Positions 48,750 to 64,000 of a DNA stretch of 64,000 nucleotides are shown here, one piece after another. Where the stretch lies: assembly GCA_032173965.1 (NCBI GenBank), contig CM063299.1:2973501-3037500 (forward strand), given 5' to 3'. The stretch is from Sitta carolinensis (lineage: Eukaryota > Chordata > Aves > Passeriformes > Sittidae). Positions within the stretch are counted from its first letter, which is position 1. Each line of letters begins with the position of its first letter. The position numbers were made by a program, and so were the translations under genes. Under the pieces are notes generated by a model. The model did no database searches, had not been told where the DNA came from, and saw only the letters and a list, made by a program, of their open reading frames with translations.

Positions 48750-50223
48750 GCTTCCCACAGCTCTCCTCTTGCCATGGCACGACCTTCACCCCTTTGAGGG
48801 TGCAATTGCTGTGCCCTCATCCAGGGATCCAAAGGAGAAAGCCAAATCCTCAGGAGAATGGCAGAGACTCTGCAGCACGTTCTCACCTCTGCCAGTGAAA
48901 GGGGAAAACCCAGTTTCTACCTCTTTTTTTGCTTTCCCTCTTGTGAGAGAGAAAGCCCCTCTGCTTCCAGCTTACCAGAGAACCCACAGATCTCTTCCCT
49001 GATAAACTCAGAATGGATTAGCTCCTACCATGGCTGATCTGCTGTGCCAAACTTATCTCCAGAAATGTGCTTGGAATATCAGGACTCTCAATCCTGGAGC
49101 AACACTGGTTGGCTTCAGCTAGGCTGTTGCAAAGACAAGTAGCCCCTTTTTCCATGCCCATTGCTTGAGCACTGCACACAGCCCTGACTCCACACTCACA
49201 GCTCCTTGGCTGTGTTACAAGCACTGTAAAAACCTCAGGCTGCTGCACTGATGGGATAAATCCCCACACTGGCAGCAGCGATTGAAGGCTGAAGTGAAGC
49301 ATTGATTGTGTTGGGCCACAGAGAAGCAGAATTTACCTCCCTCTGTAGCTGTAGCAGAGCCAAACAGATGGCTGCTGCAGGAGGGCTCACACGTGCTGCA
49401 GGCTGCAGATTCCTGCAGCTTCTCAAGGAAGGAGGATGTGGCTCACTCCTTGTCAAATTCAACAGCTGCATCTCCACCTCTGCATCTGTGCTCGGCTCCA
49501 GCTGGGCAACAAAGTGGAGCTTTCTTAGCAGTCACCAGGCACTTGATTTTTTTTGCCTCCTCTGGGTCTCAAGACACGGTCAGGAATGTCAATGGCTTTT
49601 GTTTCTTTATGCTTAGCCCACATGTTCTCCTCTCCTCCGAGGAGAAGTGAAATGGATCTGCATTTTCCTGGTCCCCCAAGGTCTTGTCAAGTGGGATGCA
49701 GGAGAAAATGCAGCTGTTCAGAAGAGCTGGGAGAGCAGTGCTGGGGCTTCCCGCCTGTTCTGATCCCAACCTGGATAAAACTGCCCATCAAAGCAGGCTC
49801 TGGGACTGCTCCTGTTTCAGAATGGCACTGGGGCAAGCAAAACATCAGGATATTGTACTAATACCCCATTAATGCACACCTTGGCTGCTGGCAGACTTTC
49901 ACATGAGTCCCAGCTGCCCAGATATGATATGAAGGCCACAAATCTTTGTGTGGTACGATGGGAGCACAGGGAGTCTGGCAGAAGAAGCTGCTGGGAGATG
50001 GAACGTGAAGAAGGCAGGAGAGCTACAGAAAATGAATATTTTCTCCACAGACTCTGCGGAAAAGCTCCAAGAAAATTCTCTGGTAGTGCAGATGTGGTAT
50101 TTCCTAACAGTAGCATATTTATTGGGAGCGAGAACTCGCCAAATCTAACCAAGAGAAAGAATGAAATGAAATCATATAAAGGGAATTCTATTCTGCTTCT
50201 TTTCATTCCTGCATTCCTCTTCC

Positions 50224-50252
50224 TTTTTTTTTTCTTTTTTTTTTTTTTTTTT
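50224..50252. repeat. poly-T tract
   Basis: T-rich homopolymer with one C interruption in a VPS53 intron. Confidence 0.9.
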
Positions 50253-51141
50253 GCATTCAGCCTATTCAGGGTTGTTCTGCATCTCTGGCAACCCCAGAGG
50301 CACCAGGAACTGGTGAGCAGCACGAGATAGGAACAGGCTGCTCAGGAGACTGGGTCTGCCCAGGGATGTGAACAGAGCTGGGCACTGAGACCCCTGGAGC
50401 AGTGCAGAGCAGCTTCCATGGATGGGGACCTTGGGAGCCCCTCTGCTGATGAGGCTGCAAACACAGAGCACAGAGTGCCAGTTTTCCAAGCACTCCTGAC
50501 TCAGACGTGCCTTTGAGCAGATTTCAGGAGGGCTCTGCACACTCTCAGCCCTGCAGAGCTGACAGAGCTCTGCCTCCTCTCCAGCACAACAGCTCAGCTC
50601 TGGGTGCTCCTGCTGCTCCAGCTGACCACAAAGGAGAGCTAAAGATGCACAGCCCAAAGGGGCAGGAATGCAATCTGCTTTGCTGGTCAGAAATCTGATA
50701 TTTACCCTGCAGCTGAGGGTGGAGAGCAGCATCTTTAAACTCCTTCTTTCAGGTGTCTCCTCTTAAACTGCTACAGATTTTGGCACCATGTTTCTTTAAA
50801 TGGGTATGGAAACAATTTTTTGGCAGAAAATGTCCAGGCTTTTTTCTGCCACAGATTTAAGGCAAGGATGAACAAAACTATCACACTGCTCTCACTATTC
50901 AGAGCTCAAACACACAATTAATGATCTAAGCAACATCTCATTTTCAGACATAGGCAACAGATTACTGAGAAGTTCAATCAAAGGAAGAAGAAGAAGAAGA
51001 GAGAAAATTGTGAAGGAAAGCAATTTTTGGCAGTCAGGGGCAGCATGGGGAATACTGTGGCAGATTTTCTTTGAACTCCCTGCAGCCTGTGGCTATAAAG
51101 CTAATATAAAACATCTCGTGATTGTAAAGGAAAAGGAGAAG

Positions 51142-51156
51142 AAAAAAAAAAAAAAA
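51142..51156. repeat. poly-A tract
   Basis: About 15 A following a purine-rich run in a VPS53 intron. Confidence 0.9.
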
Positions 51157-52301
51157 GGCAACTGAAGGGCCTAGGAGCACAGTGGGGTAGAATTACCAAA
51201 ATGGGGATTAAAATGGCCCCCAGTGAGAAGGGAAGAAATACTCAACTAAGTCTGTGCTCAGTTGGCTGAGGGCTGGGGGGAAATATCTGTTTCCCTTTGT
51301 TACACTGCAGAGTGGAACCTAAACCCAGCAGGACACAGCACTGTGCAAGGTTTCAGCTATTTAATGATTTTTTTTTTAAGCATAAAAAGTTGATGGGACA
51401 TAGAAAAGCTTTTTCAAGATGCTTATCATGGAGTTTGGATAAAATCAGGACAGTATAAGCCTCGAGTTACACATTCTCTCATGTGTAAAGCCTGGGAAGA
51501 TGGAAGAGCACACACAGCTGAGATACACAAAGTAGGCACCTCCTCCTTTCCAGCCACTAATCTGTGCTAAAAGGCTAAAAGTGAACCTTTTTCAACTATT
51601 TCCTCTCCCAGGTGGCAGTGCAGTTGTTCCTGAGATGTTCTTTAAACCCTGCTGGAGTTGAGGTGCACAAGGAAGTGTGGTGAGAGCCCTGAAACCTCCT
51701 CAGAGCCTGAAGCTGAAAACTCCTCTCACTGGAGTTGTTTTGCTTCAAGTCAACGAGGAGGATGAAGAAGGGTGCCAGGGATTAAAGCCCCTGACAAAAC
51801 CCCAATCTGTGAGCAATGATAACGTTATCTTACAGCCAGCTCATCTACAGCAGCTTTCATCTGAGGATCTCAAATAACTTATTTCTGCAAAGCAAATCTT
51901 GCAACTCCTCTGCCACGAAGCCACATGTGTATTTTACAGAAAACCCAACCCTATTATTTGTGGAAGACAAGAGATGAAAGAAAGACACATGTCTGCAGAG
52001 GGAATTGCAGAAGCAACCAAAGTAATTTCAGGAACCCTAAGCCTCTTCCTCAGAAAGGCAGTGGGCACCACTCCTGCAGCCCCCTGCAATTACACACAAA
52101 TCACCCTCCACAGCCCTCTGAACACTCATTCTGTCCAAGCAAAAGCCCCACTCAAAGTTTCTTGAACCACAAACACTGCTCCTGTTGAAACCAGGCAGCA
52201 AGAGTTTCAATAAATTAATTTTCTGCAGCTTGAGTACAGAATCCAGCACGACCCAACACATCCAAAAGCAAACAAACCCTAAAACTCAGGCTGGTTACTC
52301 A

Positions 52302-52412
<111 letters not shown>

Positions 52413-55400
52413 TTAAATGTCGGTTCAAACCTGCCCTGTAAGACCTTGAAGGAACAGCAATGCAACAGCACAGAAGGACATAAATCTTTAGAGACATTGT
52501 AACACAGAAATTTGCTGTCAAATAACTGAAGGATATAAATGTCATTATATCCCAGTTTTCTCCCCTTCTTAGAGAGCTGTTAGCAATCCAAGGAATTATC
52601 TTTCCACTTGTAAAATATCCTTAGCCTTAAAGAGAAGGCTGCTCCATGCTAAAAGATTTCAGCTGAAGAATCTTAATGCAGTTTGCAAATAAAATCTCCC
52701 TGAATCCTTCAAGCAGTAACAAGGCTCCACAAGTCCCCTCTGAAATCAAATGTAGCAGCTCTTTGGAAGCAAGACTGAAGAATCCTTACATTTTAGAATA
52801 TCAAGGGCAATAACTCAAAGTTACAGGCTTCATCTGAATGAATTTTATTTAGATAAACAGCATGTAATTACTGGAGGAGCCAGAATTCTACAGGCCTGCT
52901 TCAACAGTGAAACATCTTTCTGAGGATGCAATGATTTCTATTTTTAAATCACATTTAGAGCATTAAGCACATGTGCCATTTGGGAGCCATCCTGTTTACC
53001 CTCATTGGAGTTTAGTGCTGCACTCTAACCACAGCCAAGCCCAGCTCACCAAAGCCACTGGGACCACTCAAACACTTCAATTTGGGCATGTTTAAGTATC
53101 AGGCTGGGTAGGGACTTTAAGCTCTTTTTTGCCCTACAGCTAGATTGTTATTATTCTTTTTTACTAATAGGTAATTTCTCTTGTTGCTTCCCAGCAAAGC
53201 AGCAACTTTTCATTGGCTGCAAAGAGGGCTGCAGTGACTCTGGAATGGAATTCTTGCTTCTCTCTCCACAAAAAGCCAAGATCAGCTCCCAGCCAATGAA
53301 GATATGAATTTTTCCAGCTGATTTTTTTTTTTTAGTGAAAGAAAAGCCAAACAAAAGAAGCAAAATGAGAGAGCCTAAAGGACTTTCCCTCCTAAAAGAC
53401 AGAGGAGGTGGCACTAAAAATTTGGCAGAACTATCAGAGTGTGACAAAGCAAACATTTCTCAGCAATAATTCAGCCTCAAATGCTGAATCCCAAATTATG
53501 GCTGCAAACCTAACATGAGGAAATGGTTTTATGGAGGCCAGACCACCTCTACGAGCCTCGAATGAAGAATTAAAGTTTTAAGAGCCTTGGGACAGAACCA
53601 TTACCAGGCACCCTCCACCCAAACCCCTCTGCCAGTGCCCCTTTGTGCTGGATGCACTCACTCACTGGAGCTGGGAGGAAAAAAATGTCTGGGAATCACA
53701 GAAACCTCCCAGATCCCTGGCATGGCAGCAGATTCACCATGTTTACCACTCACCAGGCTGGAAGAGCCAAGCCCTGAAGCAGGTCTGGCTCTCTGTGTGT
53801 CTCTGCACCACGCTGCTCCCAGCGTGTCTGGTGGAAGGAATACTGAGTCTTTTAACAGTAGCAGTGAAGCTGTATTTCTGAGTGTGCAACCCTGTCCAAA
53901 AGCTGCAGATGTTTAAGCTATTTCCTCCTTGAGTTTGATGGAAATAATAAAAGGTTACTGTTGTCACAGTAAGGAGGTCTGCAGCTGGCCCAGGTTCCTT
54001 TCATTACAGTCCAAAGTAAACAGATTAAATCGAACTGCTAGGATTACCAAAAGAGGAGCTTTTTCAGCGTGGATTCCCCCCCCTCAAAATTCCTGTGCAC
54101 CCCCTTAGATTCCCAAGTGTCTTGAATTTTCAGGACTGGTGTCTTGGAGGGGCTCTTTTACTGAAAACCCTTCAACTCTTCCGTGTCCCTTCTGTTCTTC
54201 AGGCAGTGACAGCAGGTGAGACTTCAGCACCTGCAGACTCTGAGCAGCTGCTGGCACTGACACTGCAATGCTGGAGCCCTCCTGGCACTCAGGAGGCTGC
54301 AGGGCAGCAGAGCCCAGCACTGTGACACTGACACAGGGCACTCCTACAAGCAAAGGGCAGCCTCCTCACAAACTGCTTTTCCAGGGATATCTCCATGGGA
54401 GCACAGCAGTTCCTCTCTCAGGAGCTCCTGAACTGCTGCATTCAGCAGAATAAACCTTATTATGTCAATAAACCCAGCCCTAATTGTTGCAGTTATCTCT
54501 TCACCTGCCTCCTAAGACTACTGACTTCTTCAAGGATGTCCTCTCATCTCAACACTGCACATCCAGCCTTCCAGTCACCGGGTATTGGAAAGCAAGCTTT
54601 TCCCAAAAATGCACCAGAGATGTCCCCTCAGGTTCCCAATCTCTGTCTCACTGATAAAGTGCACACAACACCAACTATCCAAGCTGCATTCTAATGAAAA
54701 GAGCAAAACTTTGCTTAAATCATTCTGCTCCAGGACTTTGGCTGTGGATGAAGGCAGAGGGGCTGCCCTGCTCGTGGCAGGGATGCAGTGCACCAGACTG
54801 TGCTGGTGGAGAGCTCCCACCTCCTCATCTCCCCAGGGGCATGGATTTGAGCAGGTCCTGAAGCCCTGGTCACCCATCAGGATACACCTGCACATGGACC
54901 ATTTACAGGGCTGTAAATCCCCTCAGTAAGAGGAGAGTACCAGCCTCAAGTAACTCACCATTGAACATTTAGAAAACATCCATCTGGTGTATAAAAAAAA
55001 AAATACAGGCTTTGATACTGGTGCCAATTAAAACAATTGAATTTACCATTCATCCTTTAATGTTTGCAGAGGGCTTTGGAAGCCCTGTGCTTGTACAAGC
55101 AGTTAGGTGTTGCCTGCTTTGCAGAGGTAAGGGATGAAAAGCACTGTAAAGATAAAAATCCCAGAAGTGATTTATCTGGAGTGAAAATCTAAAGCTGACA
55201 CTTGAAAGTTCAATGAGTTGCCTGGTGACTCCAGACAGTTTGCTTGGCTGACAGGGCAAAATATGAATTGCAACTGTTTGTAGAGGAGCTTCTTTGGGGA
55301 TCTGAAAACCCAAATAGCTATTTCATCTCACTTTGACAGAAATCCTGGAGTTACATTTGGGCTGTTGCTGTACAGGCTGGAACAGAACCCAGCTCACTCT

Positions 55401-55635
55401 CACGTGGCAGGATTGTCTCTGCACTATTAACTGGAATAAAGATTGCTTTGGTTTCAGTGAAGTCAGCCAGAGCAAAGTGTGGTCGTACTGGGAGCCTGAA
55501 TGCTGCACAAAGGATCAAAACTGCACTAAATTAATTGCTGTGAAAACAAACTTTTCAAATCAATGGGATGGGAAAAGCTGAGGCCCCACTGGAGAATCTG
55601 ACAGAGGCTGACAACTGGGAACTTCAAAGACTTAC

Positions 55636-55737
55636 CTTGTCTGTATCACTTTTCTCCATCACAATCTCATCTGCCTCTGCCCCAGTTTCATCCTCCAGAA
55701 AGGGGTTGGTGGAGGGAGGTGGCACTTCTGGCTTCTT
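55636..55737 (-). CDS. VPS53: VPS53 exon (KKPEVPPPSTNPFLEDE linker)
   Basis: Acceptor TTTTCCAACAG, donor AAG/GTAAGT, 34 codons in phase 0. Conserved PPPSTNPFLEDE is followed by an acidic segment (TGAEADEIVMEKSDTDK) that differs in sequence from my memory of the mammalian protein. This is the least conserved, probably disordered, linker of VPS53. Confidence 0.95.
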
Positions 55738-55940
55738 CTGTTGGAAAAGAGGAAGTTCTTCAGAGAACAGCCAGTTTGTGCTGAGAGATCTAAACTCAGC
55801 CAGGAGGAAAACCTTACAGTACTTCCTCTTTTAATTAGCAGCACCTACAGCAAATGACAAGTGGGTCCAGCAGGCTCTCCTTGGAGGCTGAATTATCACA
55901 TCCAGGCAGGCTTCAAGACACCAGCTGGACAGAGAAGCCA

Positions 55941-56002
55941 ACCTCAAACCAGTGGCTTCTGAGCCACACGTGCTCTGTGCTGCCAGAGCTCTGGGCTGAA
56001 AT
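55941..56002. repeat. dispersed repeat copy A
   Basis: Contains cttctgagccacacgtgctc followed by tgtgctgccagagctctggg. Nearly identical to copy B at 58306-58383 except for 16 bases missing here. The family is not recognised. Confidence 0.75.
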
Positions 56003-56563
56003 TCCAGGCAGGAAAAGCTCAGGGATGGCCCCAGAGATATTCCCTGAGTTTTTTCTCTTTGTTCTGCCTTTACAATCCACCAAAAGAGACAAAGCAGAAG
56101 CTCCCAATGTCCCTGCAAGCCAGAGTGACCCAACAACGTGGGATTGAAAGTTGGTAACACGTGGTGAACGTGTGCTACCCAGAAATGAGGAGAAGAGGGG
56201 ACTTTTCGTTATAATGTGCCACTGACATGTAGAGAACAAACATTACAAGGCAGTTACCACCCCATAATCACTCTGTGGCTCTCCATAGCTATGTGGCTTC
56301 AAACAGCACAGGGCCCCAAGAGAACCAAGAAAGCACACAAGCAGGGGTTTTTTTTATTCTTGTGAGCCCTGTGCCATTTTCTCTTACACTCTACACAACT
56401 AAAAATCACTTTTCCAACTACAGGCCACTGAGCAGAGTCACAAGAAAGACCCTGAGCCAGGGGAGACTCCAGGTGACACCTTTCTGTAGTCTCCACTACC
56501 TGAGCTGTGTGTGAGGGGGTTTCTTTCTCCTGAGTAAAGAGAGCTCTGCAGAAATCCCCTTAC

Positions 56564-56705
56564 CACTGTGCCATCAGCAAGAGTGCTGCCTGAGAAGCGC
56601 TTGGCCAGGAGCCCCTCAAAGTTGGTGGTTCTCTGAATTGCAAACAAAAGCAATTTCACCTCAATCTCCTTCGCCCTCGTGCGCATGATCTTAGAGAGCT
56701 CTGCC
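56564..56705 (-). CDS. VPS53: VPS53 exon ([20 protein letters not shown])
   Basis: Acceptor CTTGCAG, donor GTG/GTAAGG, 142 nt. The first base completes Arg, then [47 protein letters not shown]. Matches the conserved middle of VPS53. Confidence 0.97.
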
Positions 56706-57975
56706 CTGCAAGAGAGAGGGGATATAGAAAAAACAAATGTGGTTTTCTATAAAGGTCTGAAACCTAACACTGCAACTCACTCCGTTCCCCAGAGAGACTT
56801 TCATCACAAAATTCAGGCTAGTTCCTAAGAGGCTCTCTAACATAAAACTGCTTTGCAGATCCCATTTCAAACACAACCACAGTTGTTCTGAGCTCTGTGG
56901 GTAACAGGACCCCATCTCCTAGCAGCCAGGGAAAGCCCTCTGGATCCAACCTCGGGAAGCACAGTGACTCCCACTGGGGTCCTAGAACAAAGGCAACAGC
57001 ACTGCTGGGACTCCCCGGCACCTTCCTCTGCTTCCCTGCCTCTGGCTGGCAAAGAGCCTGCTCTGAGGCACTCCCACCACGGCCAGCTCAAGCTATTCCA
57101 CTTGGCCTGAAACACTGATTTTTACCTCTGTTACACTGAAAATTGATTTTCACAGCACTCCAATTTCTCATCGCTTTCGCAACGCTTCTCAGGCTTTCCC
57201 CTTTTAACCACAGACAATTCCACCGAGATCCTCACAGCCTGGCAGGAGCCAAGCCAGCCCTTTATTTTCAGGAATATATGTATTAATATAAATATAGTAA
57301 TATATATACCACTTCTTGGGGTTTCCTTGGTCAGGATGACCCCAAGATGTGTAAAAAGTCTCTGTTTCCCAACCCTGCTGTCAAAGGAGTCAGAAGCCTT
57401 CAGCTGATGCTCTCAAGGTTGTTTTACTGTTTCTTATCTAAGATATTTTCTGTCTGGGTGCCCAGGTCTGTTCAGCAGGGCAGCCCCAGGCACACACCCT
57501 GCCCCTGGGGCAGGCACTGATTTTATACTACAAACTGTGTGTTAGTTATTTACAGTTATGATCCAATGCCTATCACCTGTGTTAGACAGTTCCATTCTAC
57601 TCCAATCCAATCCCCAAGTGCCACCATCCCCAAGAAGATGGGGTGAGGAAGAAGAAGGAAGGAGGACAGGACAGCACCCAAATCCCTCCATCTTACCCCC
57701 TAAGCCTCCATGGTAAAAACCCCCCAAATTTCCCTTTTCACTCTATAACTACTACTATCATGCTATCTAGAATTTTGTGACTTTTAATTCCTCATTCACA
57801 GGTGGTAATTTGTTCCATGGCTCAAACTCAAAGCGCCAGGAGTCCCTGGCTGCTGCCAGGGTCTGTGACCCCCCCCCCGCCAGGGCTTTGGAGCCCCTTG
57901 GCTAGAGCTGGGATCATCCAGGACTGTCCCAGAGACAGCCTGGGTTCTGAGAGCCACTGGGCTGCGTGGGGCTCA

Positions 57976-58143
<168 letters not shown>

Positions 58144-58305
58144 TTAGCATCACCAGCATCTTTAGCAGCAGTAGTTGCAAATATTCACAGCTGTGCTGCT
58201 GCTGCTGCAGCGATCGATCAGAGCTGATTAACGGCCTCGGAGTGCTCCAAGGGGAGGTTTAGATTGGATGGTGGGGAAAGATTTCTGCACTGAAAGGTGT
58301 TGGGA

Positions 58306-58383
58306 GCCTCAAACCTGTGGCTTCTGAGCCACACGTGCTCTGTGCTGCCAGGGCATCTGGCTGGCAGAGCTCTGGGCTGAAAT
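58306..58383. repeat. dispersed repeat copy B
   Basis: Same core as copy A at 55941-56002 with an extra 16 bases (gggcatctggctggca) bounded by short repeats. Located in the next intron upstream in the gene. Confidence 0.75.
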
Positions 58384-58991
58384 ATTTCTCTGTGTGTTTT
58401 GAAGGATCCAAACGCCCTGACAAACATTGCTTTTAACCTTCATCCATGGAAAGGGCTGCCCAGGATTTGGGATGAAACAGAATTCTTGAGAATGTAATCA
58501 GACAGTAGCATAGCATGTCATCACAGGGTGAGAAATTCAGATTTTTGGGGTTGTTAGTATGAGTAGATGAAGACAAGATGGAGGATCCTTGTGGATTTTA
58601 GTCTTGTAGTCTTCATCTCCTCCCTGTTCTGCAATGTGGGTGACACAGGACAAGTGGCTGGAATTTGCTGAAGTTCAGAGCTAGGTGAATAGAAATTTAA
58701 TTGGTTATTGGTAGAAAAGTAGAAAGAATGAACGTTCTTGGTGATAATTGGGTGAATTATCTTTAAGAGAACCGTGATCCTGTGTGTTGGGGGCCCTTTG
58801 GTGCCTTTTCTCCCTCACACTGAGCTGGTGTAAAGCCCGGTGTGCTGAGATTACTGATAATAAAATAATAAACAACCTGGAAAGTGAGAACAGCCAAGAG
58901 TCCTGTTTGCCTTCTTTCCAAACCAGGACTTTTGCAAAATGCCTCCTCTATCAGGGGAGAGACACGTGGGAGTGGAAGAACTGCCACAAAA

Positions 58992-59150
58992 GGGTTAGCA
59001 AGCTCTGGAAGAGGCTGCCCAGGGAACTGGCTGAGTGCCCAGCCCAGGAGGGTTTAAAAGATGTGTGGATGTGGCACTTAGGGACAGGGTTTAGCAGTTG
59101 GAATCAAGGATCTTTAAAGGTCTTTTCCAACCAAAATGATTCTGGGATTC
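58992..59150 (+). mobile_element. CR1 LINE 3' end fragment
   Basis: Words in CR1 order: agctctggaagaggctgccc, gatgtgtggatgtggcactt, agggacagggtttagcagt, ggtcttttccaaccaaaatg and the gattctgggattc end. Recognised by memory; in antisense to VPS53. Confidence 0.88.
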
Positions 59151-60066
59151 CAAGTGCTTAAACACATGCCAGACTGAAAATCCTATCTTGTGTGAATTAA
59201 GAGAGCAAGTTCTGTTGAAAATGAGGATAACAGTGCTCCTAAATCATGCAGAGATTATTGAAAATTCAATCCAATAATATTTCATTTGATCCCACCCTCT
59301 TTGTTTCCCAGACAGAGAGGTTAAAGTGAACAGTGGGATGAGAGGGCAGGAATTCCTGGATTCTTACATTAAGCTCACATTTAAACTCCAAATAAAATTC
59401 TTACAACCTGAGCAGGATGGGATTTTTTTTCCTCTCAACAATTGTGCTTTCTGGTTAAAAAGTAGAAAGATGAATCCAGAAAACTTTGATGGAAAAATGT
59501 TATTTAAACTTAGGCAGTTCAGCCTTTCTCTATTCCATGTCAAACATTTGAAATTGATAAAATACATTTTGATCTAAAGGTGATTTTGGTTTTTAGGGGT
59601 TTTTTTCCAAATTTGAGAAGGTAATGGTAAACTTTTAAAAAGCTGTTAGCATCAGGACAGGAAGTTTAAAAATCAGCTACAAAGCTAATTAACTTCCTTG
59701 AAATCCCTCCCCCTCAGCTTTTAAAGCATTTTGGGGTGTTTCTTGATTGTTTGGGGGATGGTGGTTTGCAGCTTTCAGAATTTCACTTTTTCAACCCTTT
59801 GCAGGGCAGGAAATAAATGGAACATGAATTTATTTATTTTCTACATGAAGGGAGAAAACATTTCTGGGTGATGATCTGAGAAACTGAAGTGTAAGGTGGG
59901 AGGATCCTGGCAGAGATAACCCAGCTCCCAGCTCATCAGCCACTCCAGATCACACCCACAGTTTCCAAGCCCTTGGGATAAAAACTTTTCACCACAGGAA
60001 CCTGTGGAAGCGTGAATTTTGGGAAGGCCAGCAGAGCAAAATGTGAAATCCAAATGTAGCTTGCTA

Positions 60067-60294
<228 letters not shown>

Positions 60295-61003
60295 TTATCC
60301 TGGGTTTATCCTATTATTCTCTTTTCTGCTGCTACATCTTTCTTCTGCTGCATGAAAACTGAGCTGCTTCCATTTCACTGACCATGAAGTTGTTCCATGG
60401 TAAAGGCAGAAAATTTAGAAACCTGTTTTTTCTTCTTTAAAAAGGCTGTTTTGGAGCTGCTTCACATGGACACAGATTTGCCTTTCCCAACTGTTCCAAA
60501 GTCTCCTCATTTCTGTACTTGTCAGTTGTCTGAAGAAACCAGCAGAGCTGGTGCTTTGAAAGACAGAACTGGTATTTTCTTGGAAGTAAATTCAAATTCA
60601 CACCTCCTCCCCTTACTGTTTGCACATGTTGGGATGCACAATGCTGGAGAAGCACAGTTGGTGCCTTAACCCCAGCCCAGATTTGTATCTGTGCTGAGTA
60701 AACCAGAAACAAAACTTGGTGGCACTGTGTCAACAGCCAGCCTGTGCTTGCCTTCCTCTAAACAAAACACAAATTTTTGTGACAAACAAACAACCAGGGA
60801 GTGGGGGAGACCCCAAGGAAGCCCCAGGGATGAATTATTGGGGTGTTCCCTGCCTGGCTGAGCCCTCTCTGCAGAGTGCAGGGTGACAGGAACAGGGAGA
60901 AATCACCCTTTGCTTTCTAAAGCAACTCCTGAAACAGGCAGAGACCAAACCCAGAGGAAAAAAGGAGACTAAATCCAACAACAACCACACTGAACAGTTC
61001 TCA

Positions 61004-64000
<2,997 letters not shown>

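Noticed and set aside
50262..50500. Possible CR1 fragment (caggctgctcaggagactgg and nearby words)
   Set aside because: Only a few CR1-like words and no recognisable 3' end or consistent order; not supportable.

Overview
The window is vertebrate nuclear DNA, almost certainly from a bird and probably a passerine. The evidence is split genes with GT-AG introns, chicken-repeat-1 (CR1) LINE tails, a solo retroviral LTR, and a gene order (LIAT1 forward, RFLNB reverse, VPS53 reverse) that matches human 17p13.3 as I remember it. There are no bacterial-style operons, and most open frames are chance frames in introns or repeats.

Layout. 1-4.8 kb: no gene recognised. 4.83-5.24 kb: CpG-rich block that runs into a 41-bp minisatellite of about 41 copies (5.24-6.92 kb), then degenerate copies and a G-poor, A/C-rich tract (7.17-7.45 kb). 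10.58-11.97 kb: LIAT1 on the + strand, with a nine-codon first exon and one main exon. 12-15.9 kb: the convergent tail region of LIAT1 and RFLNB. 15.95-16.74 kb: a second minisatellite (units of about 36 and 51-53 bp) directly behind the RFLNB stop codon. 16.76-21.12 kb: RFLNB (refilin B) on the - strand in three exons, with a 420-bp solo LTR in its second intron and a CpG island over its start. 21.1-26.27 kb: intergenic, with a CR1 tail and probable VPS53 3'UTR. 26.275 kb to beyond the right edge: VPS53 on the - strand. Fifteen exons were placed to the base, covering about 629 C-terminal residues; the 5' exons lie outside.

The three genes are not a pathway. VPS53 is a subunit of the GARP/EARP tethering complexes for endosome-derived vesicles. 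Refilin B partners filamin in organising actin bundles. LIAT1 binds the arginyltransferase ATE1. The most unusual items are a 92%-identical partial copy of one VPS53 exon inside the preceding intron whose homology stops at the splice donor, the LIAT1 stop codon lying inside a splice-donor consensus, the two minisatellites, and the solo LTR with its target duplication. Exon calls rest on conceptual translation, splice consensus and phase continuity. Orthologue identities are from memory of the families; no database was searched.
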